This document shows, in pieces, positions 54,694-63,872 of a stretch of 64,000 bases of DNA. Origin of the DNA: Lactobacillus melliventris (GTDB taxonomy: Bacteria > Bacillota > Bacilli > Lactobacillales > Lactobacillaceae); contig NZ_JAAEEB010000007.1 in NCBI RefSeq assembly GCF_013346935.1, forward strand, positions 43,249 to 107,248, read 5' to 3'. The translations under genes were made by a program, and so were the position numbers. The notes under the pieces were generated by a model, which saw only the letters and a program-made list of their open reading frames with translations, was not told where the DNA came from and searched no databases. Each line of letters begins with the position of its first letter. The first letter of the stretch is position 1.

Positions 54694-55505
54694 CGGCGAT
54701 ACAGCTCCTTATACTTAAATCCTGGAACGTCGCCAAACCACTTTTTAATTAAGCGATTATATTCACCGTTACGCTGCATTTCAAGTACTGCCTTGTCTAC
54801 AGCTTCAGTAAATGAGGTTTGTCCCTTATTAACCGCAACACCGTAAGGTTCAACAGTAAAAGTGCCACCACGAACTTCGTAGCCCGGGTTCTGCACTGCC
54901 AAACCAAATAAAATTCCGTTATCAGTAGTAAGAGCATCTCCTTGATGTGACTTCAATGCATTCATTGCCTGAGCATAATCCTGCAATTCGATCACTTTAG
55001 CTTTGGGAGCTACCTTTTTTATGTTTGCAACCGAATTGGCACCTACAACACCAATAACCGTCTTACCATTTAGATCTTTTGTACTTTTAATTGAAGAATC
55101 CTTAGGAACTAAAAGCGATTGACCAGCATCAAAGTATGACTTTGAAAAAGAAATAATCTTTTTACGCTCTGGCGTAATCGACATCGTAGCAATCACAGCA
55201 TCCACATTACCATTCTTTAATAGAGGAATTCTGGATTGAGAGGTTGTAGTGACAAATTCTGCCTTACCCTGAGGACCTAAAATATGCTTCGTAAGATGTT
55301 TAGCCATATCAACGTCAAAACCTTTTTGCTGGCCATCACGAACATCGATTAAACCGAAAAGCTTAACGTCACCTTTAACACCCCAAACAATCGTATTAGA
55401 TTGCTTAGCATTTTTTAAAACTGATTGATCATTAACGCTTTTACCACAGCCGGTTAACATTAAAATACATGCCAATAAAGGAAGTAGCCAAAATTTCTTT
55501 TTCAT
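54690..55505 (-). CDS. Amino acid ABC transporter substrate-binding lipoprotein
   Basis: This 271-residue protein has a lipoprotein signal (KKKFWLLPLLACILMLTGC, Cys20) and a periplasmic-binding-protein type 3 fold (SBP_bac_3). GQQKGFDVDMAKHLTKHILG, ATMSITPERKKIISFSKSYF, and the late AVNKGQTSFTEAVDKAVLEM fit the glutamine/glutamate-aspartate cluster. It captures an amino acid outside the cell for the two permeases. Ligand identity cannot be fixed from sequence. Confidence 0.93.
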   Translation of the reverse strand: MKKKFWLLPLLACILMLTGCGKSVNDQSVLKNAKQSNTIVWGVKGDVKLFGLIDVRDGQQKGFDVDMAKHLTKHILGPQGKAEFVTTTSQSRIPLLKNGNVDAVIATMSITPERKKIISFSKSYFDAGQSLLVPKDSSIKSTKDLNGKTVIGVVGANSVANIKKVAPKAKVIELQDYAQAMNALKSHQGDALTTDNGILFGLAVQNPGYEVRGGTFTVEPYGVAVNKGQTSFTEAVDKAVLEMQRNGEYNRLIKKWFGDVPGFKYKELYRR

Positions 55506-55516
55506 AATTGGCCTCC

Positions 55517-56254
55517 TTAGTGAGAAATAATTTTACTCAAAAATTGTTGTGCCCGCTCCGTCTTTGGCTGTTTAAAGAAGCTCTCGCTATCATCATCCTC
55601 AACAATCCGACCCTGATCCATGAAGATAACTCTATTAGCCACCTCTTTGGCAAAGCCCATTTCGTGAGTAACGATTAATGAAGTCATACCACTTTCGTTG
55701 GTAACTTTCTTCATAACTTGTAAAACATCATCAATCATTTCCGGATCAAGAGCAGACGTTGGCTCATCATATAAGATAAGCTTTGGCTTCATTGCCAGAG
55801 TTCGTGCTATTGCAACACGCTGCTTTTGACCACCGGAAATTTGTGAAGGCATATTATGTGCCCATTTGCGTAACCCAACCATATCGAGCAAGTCTAATGC
55901 CTGTTTTTTATTTTCTTCTTCAGGAATATGGCTTACTATTCTAGGTGCCAGCATAATATTTTCCAGTACATCTTTATTCTTGTACAAATTAAAATGCTGG
56001 AAAACCATCCCAACATCACTACGTAAAATATTGAGATTAGTCTTTGGGTCAGAAAGATCGTGACCGTTAACTACCAACTTACCCTTCTGGATTGATTCAA
56101 GTCCGTTAACGGTCCGTACAAGTGTACTTTTACCAGAACCGGATGGCCCGATCAGAACCACCGTCTCACCTTGATCAATCTGTAAATTAATGTCGTGCAG
56201 TGCATGAAAATGGCCATAAAATTTTTGCACGTTATGGAACTCTATCATCGACAT
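55517..56254 (-). CDS. Amino acid ABC transporter ATPase (GlnQ type)
   Basis: This ATPase of about 245 residues has GPSGSGKSTLVRTVNGLE, QHFNLYKNKDVLENIMLAP, the signature SGGQKQRVAIARTLA, DEPTSALDPEM and the switch VTHEMGFAKEV. I choose ATG 56254 because AAAGGGG lies 8 nt before it; the earlier ATGs at 56278, 56272 and 56260 either precede or sit too close to that site. It heads the ATPase, binding protein, permease, permease operon. Confidence 0.93.
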   Translation of the reverse strand: MSMIEFHNVQKFYGHFHALHDINLQIDQGETVVLIGPSGSGKSTLVRTVNGLESIQKGKLVVNGHDLSDPKTNLNILRSDVGMVFQHFNLYKNKDVLENIMLAPRIVSHIPEEENKKQALDLLDMVGLRKWAHNMPSQISGGQKQRVAIARTLAMKPKLILYDEPTSALDPEMIDDVLQVMKKVTNESGMTSLIVTHEMGFAKEVANRVIFMDQGRIVEDDDSESFFKQPKTERAQQFLSKIISH

Positions 56255-56585
56255 TGTCATCGCCCCTTTCATAATCAATGCATGAAATAATAAGTTGTAG
56301 TTTCTATTTTACTATAACGGTTAAGAATTTTAAAAGTAATACAGTTTTTTTAATAAAAATTTAGATAAAGCTCTGTTTGATTTACGTCAAACTAAAAGTC
56401 TGTTAGCTCCCGCCATATAAGCAAATATTCAATAATAATGGCTATATTGTATGTTCAATACTAATATTTTTTTGTCAAAAAATGTGATTTATCATTAAAA
56501 ATATCTGTGAGAAATTTATTTCAATTACAGATTGGTACTTTTAAAAAGAGTTAAACTGGCTTACACTTTCATTAGGAGAATGCTT
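56255..56585. other. Intergenic promoter region between the glnQ-type and fRMsr genes
   Basis: Two divergent genes share this 330-bp, AT-rich region. GTTTGA-TTTACG-TCAAAC at 56375-56392 is a possible operator. No gene or RNA is recognised. Confidence 0.35.
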
Positions 56586-57035
56586 ATGGAAAAAATGAAA
56601 GATTACAAGTTGATTTTGAAACAAGCTGATAATTTGCTTCAAAATGAGCATGATTTAATTGCCAATATGAGTAATATTAGCTCGCTGCTTTACAATAGTT
56701 TACCTGAAATTAGTTATGCAGGTTTCTATCGTTTCAAAGATAACGAATTAATTTTAGGACCTTTTCAGGGACCTATTGCCTGCATGCATATTCCAATCGG
56801 AAAGGGAGTCTGCGGTGTCGCTGCAAAAACTCAGCAAATTCAAATCGTGCCCAATGTTCACGAATTTTCCGGTCATATTGCGTGTGATGCTGCTACAAAT
56901 TCTGAAATTGTCGTGCCGCTTATTAAAAATAACAGTATGCTTGCAGTTCTTGATCTTGACAGTAACAGTTTCAACAGATTTGACAAAATTGATGCTGAAT
57001 ATTTACTAAAAATAGCTGAGCTTGTTTCAAAATAA
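56586..57035 (+). CDS. Free methionine-R-sulfoxide reductase (GAF-domain fRMsr)
   Basis: This 149-residue single GAF-domain enzyme reduces free methionine-R-sulfoxide. The three cysteines Cys66 (IACMHIP), Cys76 (GVCGVAA) and Cys100 (HIACDAATNSEIVVP) have the same 10- and 24-residue spacing as the E. coli enzyme (Cys84, 94, 118). I start at ATG 56586, where AGGAGA lies 6 nt before; earlier starts at 56532 and 56580 lack proper spacing. It helps recover methionine after oxidative damage. Confidence 0.93.
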   Translation: MEKMKDYKLILKQADNLLQNEHDLIANMSNISSLLYNSLPEISYAGFYRFKDNELILGPFQGPIACMHIPIGKGVCGVAAKTQQIQIVPNVHEFSGHIACDAATNSEIVVPLIKNNSMLAVLDLDSNSFNRFDKIDAEYLLKIAELVSK

Positions 57036-57038
57036 ACT

Positions 57039-57081
57039 AAAAAAGTTCCACAATCTAAATTAAGATTGCGGGACTTTTTAT
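57039..57081. terminator. Terminator between fRMsr and the P-type ATPase genes
   Basis: AAAAAGTTCC and CAATCT pair with AGATTG and GGGACTTTTT with one mismatch, around AAATTA. The convergent genes probably share it. Confidence 0.85.
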
Positions 57082-57094
57082 TTTAAAGATACTT

Positions 57095-59764
57095 TTATTT
57101 CTTGCCTGCTAGACGTTGACATGCTTTGACAATTTCAACTATCACGATCATACAAATTCCGGCACCTAAAACTATCAACCATTGTGTGGAATTCAATTCC
57201 GTGACATCAAAGAATTTTGTCATAAACGGCAACTCTACTGCTGCCATTACCACGGCAGAAATTAATATTGCCCAGTTAAACCACTTGTTGGCAAAGGTTC
57301 TTCTTGAAAAAATAGATTGGTGAATATACTTAGAGTTGAAAGCATGAAACAGTTGAATTAAGCCTAAGGTAAGAAAGGCCATAGTTAATGCATCACCATG
57401 TTGCAAGTTAGCATCATTCATATGAGGGCCAAAATTTAATCCTAGCTGATAAGTGGTTAAAACAATAGCACCCTCTAAAATTCCCTGGTAAACAATCGAG
57501 CTTGCGACTCCACCACTGAAGAAGTTTGATTTTTTACCCCGTGGTGTCCGCTTCATGATGCCTTTTTCAACTGGTTCAAGCCCTAGAGCAATAGCCGGTA
57601 GCGTGTCGGTAACTAAGTTAATCCACAATAGTTGAACAGGGGCTAAGATGTCCCAGCCTAGCATCGTCATCATGAATACTGTCAGAACTTCACCGACATT
57701 ACAACTCATCAAGTAAAGGATGGCCTTTTGGATATTGCTAAAGACTTTACGTCCTTGTTTGACAGCTTCAACGATCGTAGCAAAATTATCATCCGCTAAG
57801 ACCATATCACTGGCCCCCTTAGAAACTTCGGTACCGGTAATCCCCATACCTATCCCAATATCAGCCTGCTTCAAACTAGGAGCATCATTAACGCCATCAC
57901 CTGTCATGGCCACAATTTTGCCTTGTGCCTGCCAAGCTTTGACAATGCGAACCTTATGTTCAGGTGAAACTCTGGCATAAACGTTAAAATCTGCTACGTG
58001 CTTTTCCAGGTATTCATCACTGAATTCATCCAGTTGTGCACCAGTAACAACCCGTTCATCTTCACCAGGTTTTAAAATCCCTAATCTTTCCGCAATCGCT
58101 TGTGCAGTTACCTGAAAGTCACCTGTAATCATAACGGTCCTAATTCCGGCATTATGGGCTTCAACAATGGCCTTTTTGGCTTCTGGACGTTCCGGGTCGA
58201 TCATTCCTACTAACCCAGCAAAAATTAAATCTTGTTCAACATTATCAGTTGAAGGGTCATCATATAACTTCTCAACCGATTTATAGGCTAGGCCCAGAAC
58301 TCGCAGCGCATTTTTAGCCATATTTTGATTAGCAAGCATAATTTCGTCTTTTTGCTTTTCGCTAATTGCACTAACTTTGCCGTCTAGCTCAATCCGGGTT
58401 ACTCGTTTCAGCAGCTGATCCGGTGCTCCTTTAACAGCTACAAAGTAGTTTCCATTGTCTTCATTGACGGTGCTCATCAGTTTACGACCAGAATCAAACG
58501 GCACTTCCTGCAGTCTTTTATGACTTGTAAGTAGGTTATGCACATCTATCTTTTGATCAAGAGCGTATTGAATTAGGGCAGTTTCGGTAGGATCACCCAG
58601 CAATTGATTACTTTCATCAAGTTTAGAATCATTAGCTAAAACCATCGCCATTAAAGCATGATTATCATGACTAATACTGCTGGAAGATTTATGTGCTTGA
58701 TTATCATAATAAATCTGCTCAACTGTCATTTTATTTTGGGTTAAGGTACCAGTTTTGTCGGAACAAATGATGTCTGTTGCGCCTAAGGTTTCAACTGCAG
58801 GTAACTTGCGCACAATAGAATTATGTTTCGCCATTACCTGCGTGCCTAATGCCAAAATAATAGTAACAATAGCAGGCAGTCCTTCTGGAATAGCTGCAAC
58901 TGCAAGTGACACGGCCACCAAGAACATGTCAATTGCTAATTTATCTGTTGGTTCCGTTCCTTTTTTGGTAAAAAAGCCTACAACAAATACCACAGCACAA
59001 ATTAGCAGAATCATGATCGTCAGCGTCTTACCTAACTGATTAAGGTTGCGCTTTAATGGTGTATCCGTTTCATCAGTGTTATTAAGCATTGTGGCAATTT
59101 TACCGACTTCAGTGTTCATTCCCGTTTCAGTAACTATACCTTCACCGCGGCCATAGGTCACATTGGTATTGGCAAAAGCCATATTGTCCTGATCTGCCAG
59201 TGCCACCTTTTCATCATTAATAGGGGCGACATTTTTGTCAACTGGAACTGATTCACCGGTTAAAGCGGATTCTTCAATTTTAAGGCTCTTGGTAACAGTT
59301 AAGCGCAAATCCGCTGGAACTACATCTCCTGCTTCAAGTAAAACCACATCACCTGGTAGTAATTCTGGACTGGGAATTTCAACAATCTGACCATCTCGCC
59401 GAACATGAGCATTAGGAGTAGCCATTTTCTTTAATGCGTTAATTGCTTCTTCCGAGCGTGTTTCTTGGAAGACGCCTAGGACCGCGTTCAAAATAACCAC
59501 TATCATAATTATTGCAGCATCTGTCCATTCTTGTGCGACAAAGCCTGAAAGTAGCGCTGCAACTATCAAAACAATGATCATGAAGTCTTTGAATTGAGCC
59601 AAAAAACGTTGCCAAATACTAGTTTTCTTTTTGCTGGCCAAACTATTAGTGCCATATTTTGCACGCAAGGCACTAATCTGACTGGTCTGCAAACCTTGAC
59701 TAGTTGATGTTGACAACTCTTGAGCTACATTTTCAATTTCTTGGTTATAAAATTTCTGGGGCAT
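57095..59764 (-). CDS. P-type cation-transporting ATPase (Ca2+/Mn2+ type, P2)
   Basis: This 889-residue P2-type ATPase has an N-terminal cation_ATPase_N domain, TGES (169-172), the TM4 ion motif PEGLP (293-297), the phosphorylation loop DKTGT with Asp336, KGAPD for nucleotide binding, and TGDGVNDAPSLKQADIGIG. The C-terminal transport domain has about six helices. The family is usually called Ca2+ exporting. Here the leader carries a yybP-ykoY-like riboswitch (59780-59900), which senses Mn2+, so this pump most likely exports excess Mn2+, as proposed for lactococcal YoaB. A GGAGGT site precedes the ATG. Ion choice is inferred from the riboswitch. Confidence 0.95.
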   Translation of the reverse strand: MPQKFYNQEIENVAQELSTSTSQGLQTSQISALRAKYGTNSLASKKKTSIWQRFLAQFKDFMIIVLIVAALLSGFVAQEWTDAAIIMIVVILNAVLGVFQETRSEEAINALKKMATPNAHVRRDGQIVEIPSPELLPGDVVLLEAGDVVPADLRLTVTKSLKIEESALTGESVPVDKNVAPINDEKVALADQDNMAFANTNVTYGRGEGIVTETGMNTEVGKIATMLNNTDETDTPLKRNLNQLGKTLTIMILLICAVVFVVGFFTKKGTEPTDKLAIDMFLVAVSLAVAAIPEGLPAIVTIILALGTQVMAKHNSIVRKLPAVETLGATDIICSDKTGTLTQNKMTVEQIYYDNQAHKSSSSISHDNHALMAMVLANDSKLDESNQLLGDPTETALIQYALDQKIDVHNLLTSHKRLQEVPFDSGRKLMSTVNEDNGNYFVAVKGAPDQLLKRVTRIELDGKVSAISEKQKDEIMLANQNMAKNALRVLGLAYKSVEKLYDDPSTDNVEQDLIFAGLVGMIDPERPEAKKAIVEAHNAGIRTVMITGDFQVTAQAIAERLGILKPGEDERVVTGAQLDEFSDEYLEKHVADFNVYARVSPEHKVRIVKAWQAQGKIVAMTGDGVNDAPSLKQADIGIGMGITGTEVSKGASDMVLADDNFATIVEAVKQGRKVFSNIQKAILYLMSCNVGEVLTVFMMTMLGWDILAPVQLLWINLVTDTLPAIALGLEPVEKGIMKRTPRGKKSNFFSGGVASSIVYQGILEGAIVLTTYQLGLNFGPHMNDANLQHGDALTMAFLTLGLIQLFHAFNSKYIHQSIFSRRTFANKWFNWAILISAVVMAAVELPFMTKFFDVTELNSTQWLIVLGAGICMIVIVEIVKACQRLAGKK

Positions 59765-59779
59765 TGTTACCTCCTACTA

Positions 59780-59900
59780 ACAAAAAAGAGACCCATATGT
59801 TTAACACACACAAGTCTCACTATTTAAGATAAGTCCAGAAGGATTCCTTCGGTTGTTGGGCTTATCGCAAGTAATTGCTGTTACTCCCTCATGATGATAT
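59780..59900 (-). promoter_or_regulatory. yybP-ykoY-like (Mn2+) riboswitch with terminator
   Basis: On the minus strand CATGAGGGAGTAAC is followed by a small GCAA-TTAC-TTGC hairpin, a long arm GATAAG...CTTATC capped by GAAGG-AATC-CTTC, and then AGTGAGAC. The GGGAGTA and GAGAC elements are the conserved parts of yybP-ykoY. GAGAC is also the 5' arm of a terminator closing with GGTCTC and TTTTTT (59819-59783), so ligand binding would free the transcript, an ON switch. It lies directly before the P-type ATPase gene. Confidence 0.75.
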
Positions 59901-59956
59901 TTATTATAAATAAATTTTTTATTTTTAACAAGAATAAGACTATTAAAATTAGCTAA

Positions 59957-59990
59957 AACAAAAACAGTTTCTGTCACTTAGAAACTGCCT
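59957..59990 (-). terminator. Terminator of the phosphoketolase gene
   Basis: CAGTTTCT pairs with AGAAACTG around a short loop. On the minus strand the hairpin runs into TTTTTG, about 15 bp past the stop codon. Confidence 0.8.
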
Positions 59991-60005
59991 TCGCTCAATG
60001 TTCTG

Positions 60006-62408
60006 TTAATTAAGACCAGTCCATTGCCATTCTGTAACTTCAGGCATATCTTTACCATTATCACGAATGTATTGGTGATGCTTAGCAAGCAATCTGTCCA
60101 TTTCTGCTACAAAGCCGGCACTCTTTTCAGCGTAACGAGGAACACTTAAAATGGCATCTTTAGCTAAGTGGAAGCGATCAAGTTCGTTAACTACCCGCAT
60201 ATCAAACGGAGTAGTAATGTCGCCTTCTTCTTCGTAACAGTGAATGTGAACGTTGCTGCGTTTGCGACCAAACCAGATTGACTGCATCATAGCCTTGTAA
60301 CCGTGCCAGGCAAAAATCACTGGCACATCGCTTGGGAACAATTGCTCAAATTCTTCATCTGAAATTGCTTCTGGATTATCCTTGGTATTCATTAGCTTCA
60401 TAACATCAATAACATTGATGTAACGAATTTTCAGGTCAGGGAAATTCTTGTGCAAAATATCGATTGCGGCAAGAGATTCCATTGTTGGTTCAGTTTCAGT
60501 TGAAGCAAACACAACATCAGGTTTAGCATTATGGTCAGTTGAAGCCCAATCAATGTAAGATAAGCCGTGATTTGCAATACGAGTTGCTTCATCAATTGAG
60601 AACCATTGTGGTCTTTCTTGCTTAGAAGTTACCAAAATATTAATACATTCACGATCAGTGAAAGCTTTTTGGGAAATTGCCAATAATGAGTTAGTATCGG
60701 CAGGCAGATACTCATGAACTAAATCAGGACGATTCTTTTCATACATGTGAGTCAATACACCTGGGTCTTGGTGGGTATAACCATTATGGTCTTGCTGGAA
60801 CACAGTTGAAGTTGCAATAAAGTTAAGTGAGGGGTAATCCTTACGCCAATATTGTTCCTTAGCTTTTCTTAACCATTTCATATGCTGGGTCAGCATTGAA
60901 TCTACAACCCGGCCAAATGATTCGTAGGTAGCAAAGAAGCCATGACGACCTGATAAAACATAACCTTCAAGCCAGCCCTCGTCCTGGTGTTCTGATAATT
61001 GAGAATCGATTAAACGCCCGCTTGGCGCCAAGTTTTCATCATTAGGAGTATGAACAGAGCTTTCCCATTGCCGTTTTTGCTCATCAATGAACTTAAACAA
61101 GCGGTTAGACTTGGTCTCATCTGGTCCAAAGCCACGGAAAGTATTTGGATTAAGTTCAGCGATTTCATTTAAGTACTTAGCCCATTCGGTCATATCCTCA
61201 GCTTCAATAGAACCTGGTTGATCAAATTTCAAAGCGTACTTGCGATAATCAGGCAAGCTAAGGCGCTTAGCTTTTTCACCACCAGCATTAGTAATTGGGT
61301 TCATAGCCATTCGACTATCACCAGCAACATTATCCGCTGTTACCACTGCAGTTGGTGTACCATTTTCATCAAATAGTTCTTCCGGTTTATAGCTCTTAAG
61401 CCAGTCAACGAGCATATCTTTGTGTTCCATATCATCTTGAGCAACTGGAATTGGGATTTGGTGTGCTCTAAAGGAGTTTTCAATTGGATTACCGTCAAGG
61501 TCTTTCTTGGGACCAGTCCAACCCTTAGGCACACGGAAAATAATCATTGGCCAGTGAGGTAAGGTTAAATCATTGTTTTCACGTGCATTCTTTTGGATTG
61601 CTTTAATCTCTTCAATGACAGTATCCATTAATTTGGCCATTTCTGCGTGAATTTGCATATGGTCTTTATAACCGTCAAATTCGCCGCCATTATATGCGGA
61701 AATAATATAAGGATGCCAGCCCATACCTTCAAAATATTTGGTCAGTTCTTCGTCTGACATTCTGGAAACGATCGTTGGATTAGAAATCTTAAAACCATTA
61801 ATTTGCAAGATCGGCAGCACAGCACCATCTTTAATAGGGTTAATAAATTTATCACTGAACCAGCTTGCTGCAAGCGGACCAGTTTCAGCTTCTCCATCAC
61901 CGATTTCCACAGCTGCAATCACATCAGGATTATCTAATATGGCACCAGTACCATGGGAAAGTGAGTAACCTAATTCTCCACCTTCATGCATTGATCCTGG
62001 AGTTTCAGGTGCAGCGTGCGAAGCGGAGCCACCCGGAAAACTAAAGCGTTTAAAGAGCTTAGCCATGCCCTTTTCGTCTTGTTGAATTTCAGGATAAAGC
62101 TCACTATATGAACCATCAAGATATGAGTTTGAAACCATAACCTGACCACCATGACCTGAGCCTTCAATATAGAACATATTTAAGCCATACTTCTTAATAA
62201 CTCTGTTTAAATGGGCATAAATAAAGTTTTGCGGTGAAATAGTACCCCAGTGACCAATTGGCTTAGGTTTTACCTCACTTGCTTTTAAATCATGCTTTAA
62301 TAATGGATTGCTCATTAAGAAAAGCTGACCGACTGATAAATAATTTGCAGCCCGCCAATGAGCGTCAATGCTTTTAAGGAATTCTTTTGAATCATAATCA
62401 ACTGCCAT
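60006..62408 (-). CDS. xfp: Xylulose-5-phosphate/fructose-6-phosphate phosphoketolase
   Basis: This is an 800-residue thiamine-diphosphate enzyme of full length. ThDP/Mg2+ binding is in [14 protein letters not shown], the phosphoketolase signature [18 protein letters not shown] and [17 protein letters not shown] are present, and [10 protein letters not shown] and the late SRCYEEEG-like [13 protein letters not shown] follow. It splits xylulose-5-phosphate into acetyl-phosphate and glyceraldehyde-3-phosphate (and possibly fructose-6-phosphate). That gives a heterolactic pentose route. AAGGGAG precedes the ATG. Two overlapping palindromes lie in its promoter, and a DeoR regulator is divergent. 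Confidence 0.97.
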   Translation of the reverse strand: MAVDYDSKEFLKSIDAHWRAANYLSVGQLFLMSNPLLKHDLKASEVKPKPIGHWGTISPQNFIYAHLNRVIKKYGLNMFYIEGSGHGGQVMVSNSYLDGSYSELYPEIQQDEKGMAKLFKRFSFPGGSASHAAPETPGSMHEGGELGYSLSHGTGAILDNPDVIAAVEIGDGEAETGPLAASWFSDKFINPIKDGAVLPILQINGFKISNPTIVSRMSDEELTKYFEGMGWHPYIISAYNGGEFDGYKDHMQIHAEMAKLMDTVIEEIKAIQKNARENNDLTLPHWPMIIFRVPKGWTGPKKDLDGNPIENSFRAHQIPIPVAQDDMEHKDMLVDWLKSYKPEELFDENGTPTAVVTADNVAGDSRMAMNPITNAGGEKAKRLSLPDYRKYALKFDQPGSIEAEDMTEWAKYLNEIAELNPNTFRGFGPDETKSNRLFKFIDEQKRQWESSVHTPNDENLAPSGRLIDSQLSEHQDEGWLEGYVLSGRHGFFATYESFGRVVDSMLTQHMKWLRKAKEQYWRKDYPSLNFIATSTVFQQDHNGYTHQDPGVLTHMYEKNRPDLVHEYLPADTNSLLAISQKAFTDRECINILVTSKQERPQWFSIDEATRIANHGLSYIDWASTDHNAKPDVVFASTETEPTMESLAAIDILHKNFPDLKIRYINVIDVMKLMNTKDNPEAISDEEFEQLFPSDVPVIFAWHGYKAMMQSIWFGRKRSNVHIHCYEEEGDITTPFDMRVVNELDRFHLAKDAILSVPRYAEKSAGFVAEMDRLLAKHHQYIRDNGKDMPEVTEWQWTGLN

Positions 62409-62480
62409 TTTAATTCTCCCTTAGTTGTTTAGCTTAATTTCATTTTATAAACATATTATAGCAATTTTTGATAAAAGTTC

Positions 62481-62512
62481 AACCATTTTGAAAATTGGTT
62501 CGTCCCAATTTT
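62481..62512. promoter_or_regulatory. Overlapping palindromes in the phosphoketolase promoter
   Basis: AACCATTTTGAAAATTGGTT (62481-62500, 20 bp with one mismatched pair) overlaps AAAATTGG-N6-CCAATTTT (62491-62512). This is about 75-105 bp upstream of the phosphoketolase start and 180 bp upstream of the DeoR gene. They may be alternative structures or operator half-sites. Confidence 0.45.
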
Positions 62513-62688
62513 ATAAAAACGTGTTTGTTTAAAGTCAGTAGAGTAAAAACACTATTATTCCTCTACTTTTTATTTACAGATCAGCATATTTATGCTCAAA
62601 TACTGATAAGTGCTTATTTTTATAGCTAAACGCTGAAAAAGTAGTTAAACAATATTCGCTGTAGTGTTAATTTATTTAGAGGAGAAGT

Positions 62689-63456
62689 ATGATGTCACAG
62701 GAAGACCGTCTATTAAAAATCAAGCAAATGCTTAAAAATGAAAAACATTTACGAACTCGCAGCTTAGCACGTTATTTCAATATTTCTTTTGACACTGCTC
62801 GTCGAGACGTGGTTCGATTAACCACAACTGGGCAAGCAATCAGAGTTCATGGCGGATTAATTGCTATTGATGAAAATGAGGTGCCTAATTTTCTTACCAG
62901 AAACCAAATCGATTCACCTATTAAAATTAAAATGGCCCAGATGGCTAGACGTTTTGTACATCCTAACCAGTGCGATTTTATTGGTCCCTCAACTACTCTT
63001 AAAAAATTGTGTGAATTAATTTGTGGTACAGATTTGCAAATAGTCACTAATTCGATTGACAACTCATTAGCATTGATGCAAACAAAATTACCAAGTGTAA
63101 GACTGCTGGGGGGAAAAATTGATAAAGAGCATAGGTTTAATTATTCTGTAACTTCACTTGATCTTTTACATAGGATAAGTTTTAATACTGCTTTCATTGG
63201 CACCTCCAACGTTAAAGATGACGGTATTTATTCAGCAAAAATGAGTGATTCGGAGTTAATTAAAACCGCATGTTCCAGAGCAAAGCAAGTTATTGTTGTT
63301 GCAGAAAAATATAAGTTTGATAGTGAAAATTCTTCTCCTTACATGTCAATTCCACTTAATGAAATTGACGTTTTGATCACAGATTTGCCTTTGTCCGAAA
63401 AATTTCAGAAAAATTTTTCGCCGAAGACCCAAATCATTTCGGTTTTAAGGAAGTGA
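62689..63456 (+). CDS. DeoR-family transcriptional regulator
   Basis: This 255-residue protein has an N-terminal DeoR helix-turn-helix (HLRTRSLARYFNISFDTARRDVVRL, here in parts; VHGGLIAID) and a C-terminal DeoRC sugar-phosphate sensor domain with GPSTTLKKLCELI, VTNSIDNSLAL, LLGGKIDKEH and AFIGTSNVKDDGIYS. It likely responds to a sugar phosphate. It diverges from phosphoketolase, a plausible target. ATG 62689 and 62692 are both possible; AGGAG gives better spacing for the second (7 nt). It is followed 4 bp later by an immunity-like gene. Confidence 0.9.
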   Translation: MMSQEDRLLKIKQMLKNEKHLRTRSLARYFNISFDTARRDVVRLTTTGQAIRVHGGLIAIDENEVPNFLTRNQIDSPIKIKMAQMARRFVHPNQCDFIGPSTTLKKLCELICGTDLQIVTNSIDNSLALMQTKLPSVRLLGGKIDKEHRFNYSVTSLDLLHRISFNTAFIGTSNVKDDGIYSAKMSDSELIKTACSRAKQVIVVAEKYKFDSENSSPYMSIPLNEIDVLITDLPLSEKFQKNFSPKTQIISVLRK

Positions 63457-63460
63457 GGTT

Positions 63461-63832
63461 ATGCATAACTTTTTTGGTAGTTTGTTTTCAAAAAAGCAGC
63501 AACAACTAATCGAAGAAGTTTATCAGGATTTAGAGCAGTTTTATCAGAGTTTTTACTCTAATATATATAATGAATTGAATATCAATAAATATAAGCAAAT
63601 TCGTGACGCCATTGGTATGGTCATGCGCAAATTTGACAATCAAGACCATCCATTAGATTATACTGGCAAATTAGTATTGTACATTCAAGCTTCTGTTGTG
63701 CTGCAGCATTTGCATCTAACAACTATGCAGCAAAAGCTTCTACAGGATTTAAGTGACAAAACCAAAAAGATTAACTTAAATTTTGTTTATACTGGACGGC
63801 TCACGGATATGCAACAATTTAGCAATGTTTGA
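63461..63832 (+). CDS. Small helical protein, possibly bacteriocin immunity-like (EntA_Immun)
   Basis: This 123-residue, helical, charged protein without membrane segments has a block RDAIGMVMRKFDNQDHPLDY and ASVVLQHLHLTTMQQKLLQDL. Its length and amphipathic pattern resemble class II bacteriocin immunity proteins of the enterocin A type; this is a weak, pattern-based call. No bacteriocin or secretion gene is nearby. GAGGTT precedes the ATG, and with a 4-bp gap it is cotranscribed with the DeoR gene. If not immunity, it may be a partner of that regulator. Confidence 0.45.
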   Translation: MHNFFGSLFSKKQQQLIEEVYQDLEQFYQSFYSNIYNELNINKYKQIRDAIGMVMRKFDNQDHPLDYTGKLVLYIQASVVLQHLHLTTMQQKLLQDLSDKTKKINLNFVYTGRLTDMQQFSNV

Positions 63833-63872
63833 TTTCCTTTTTTATATAGAATGTATCCAAAAAAAAGCAGGC

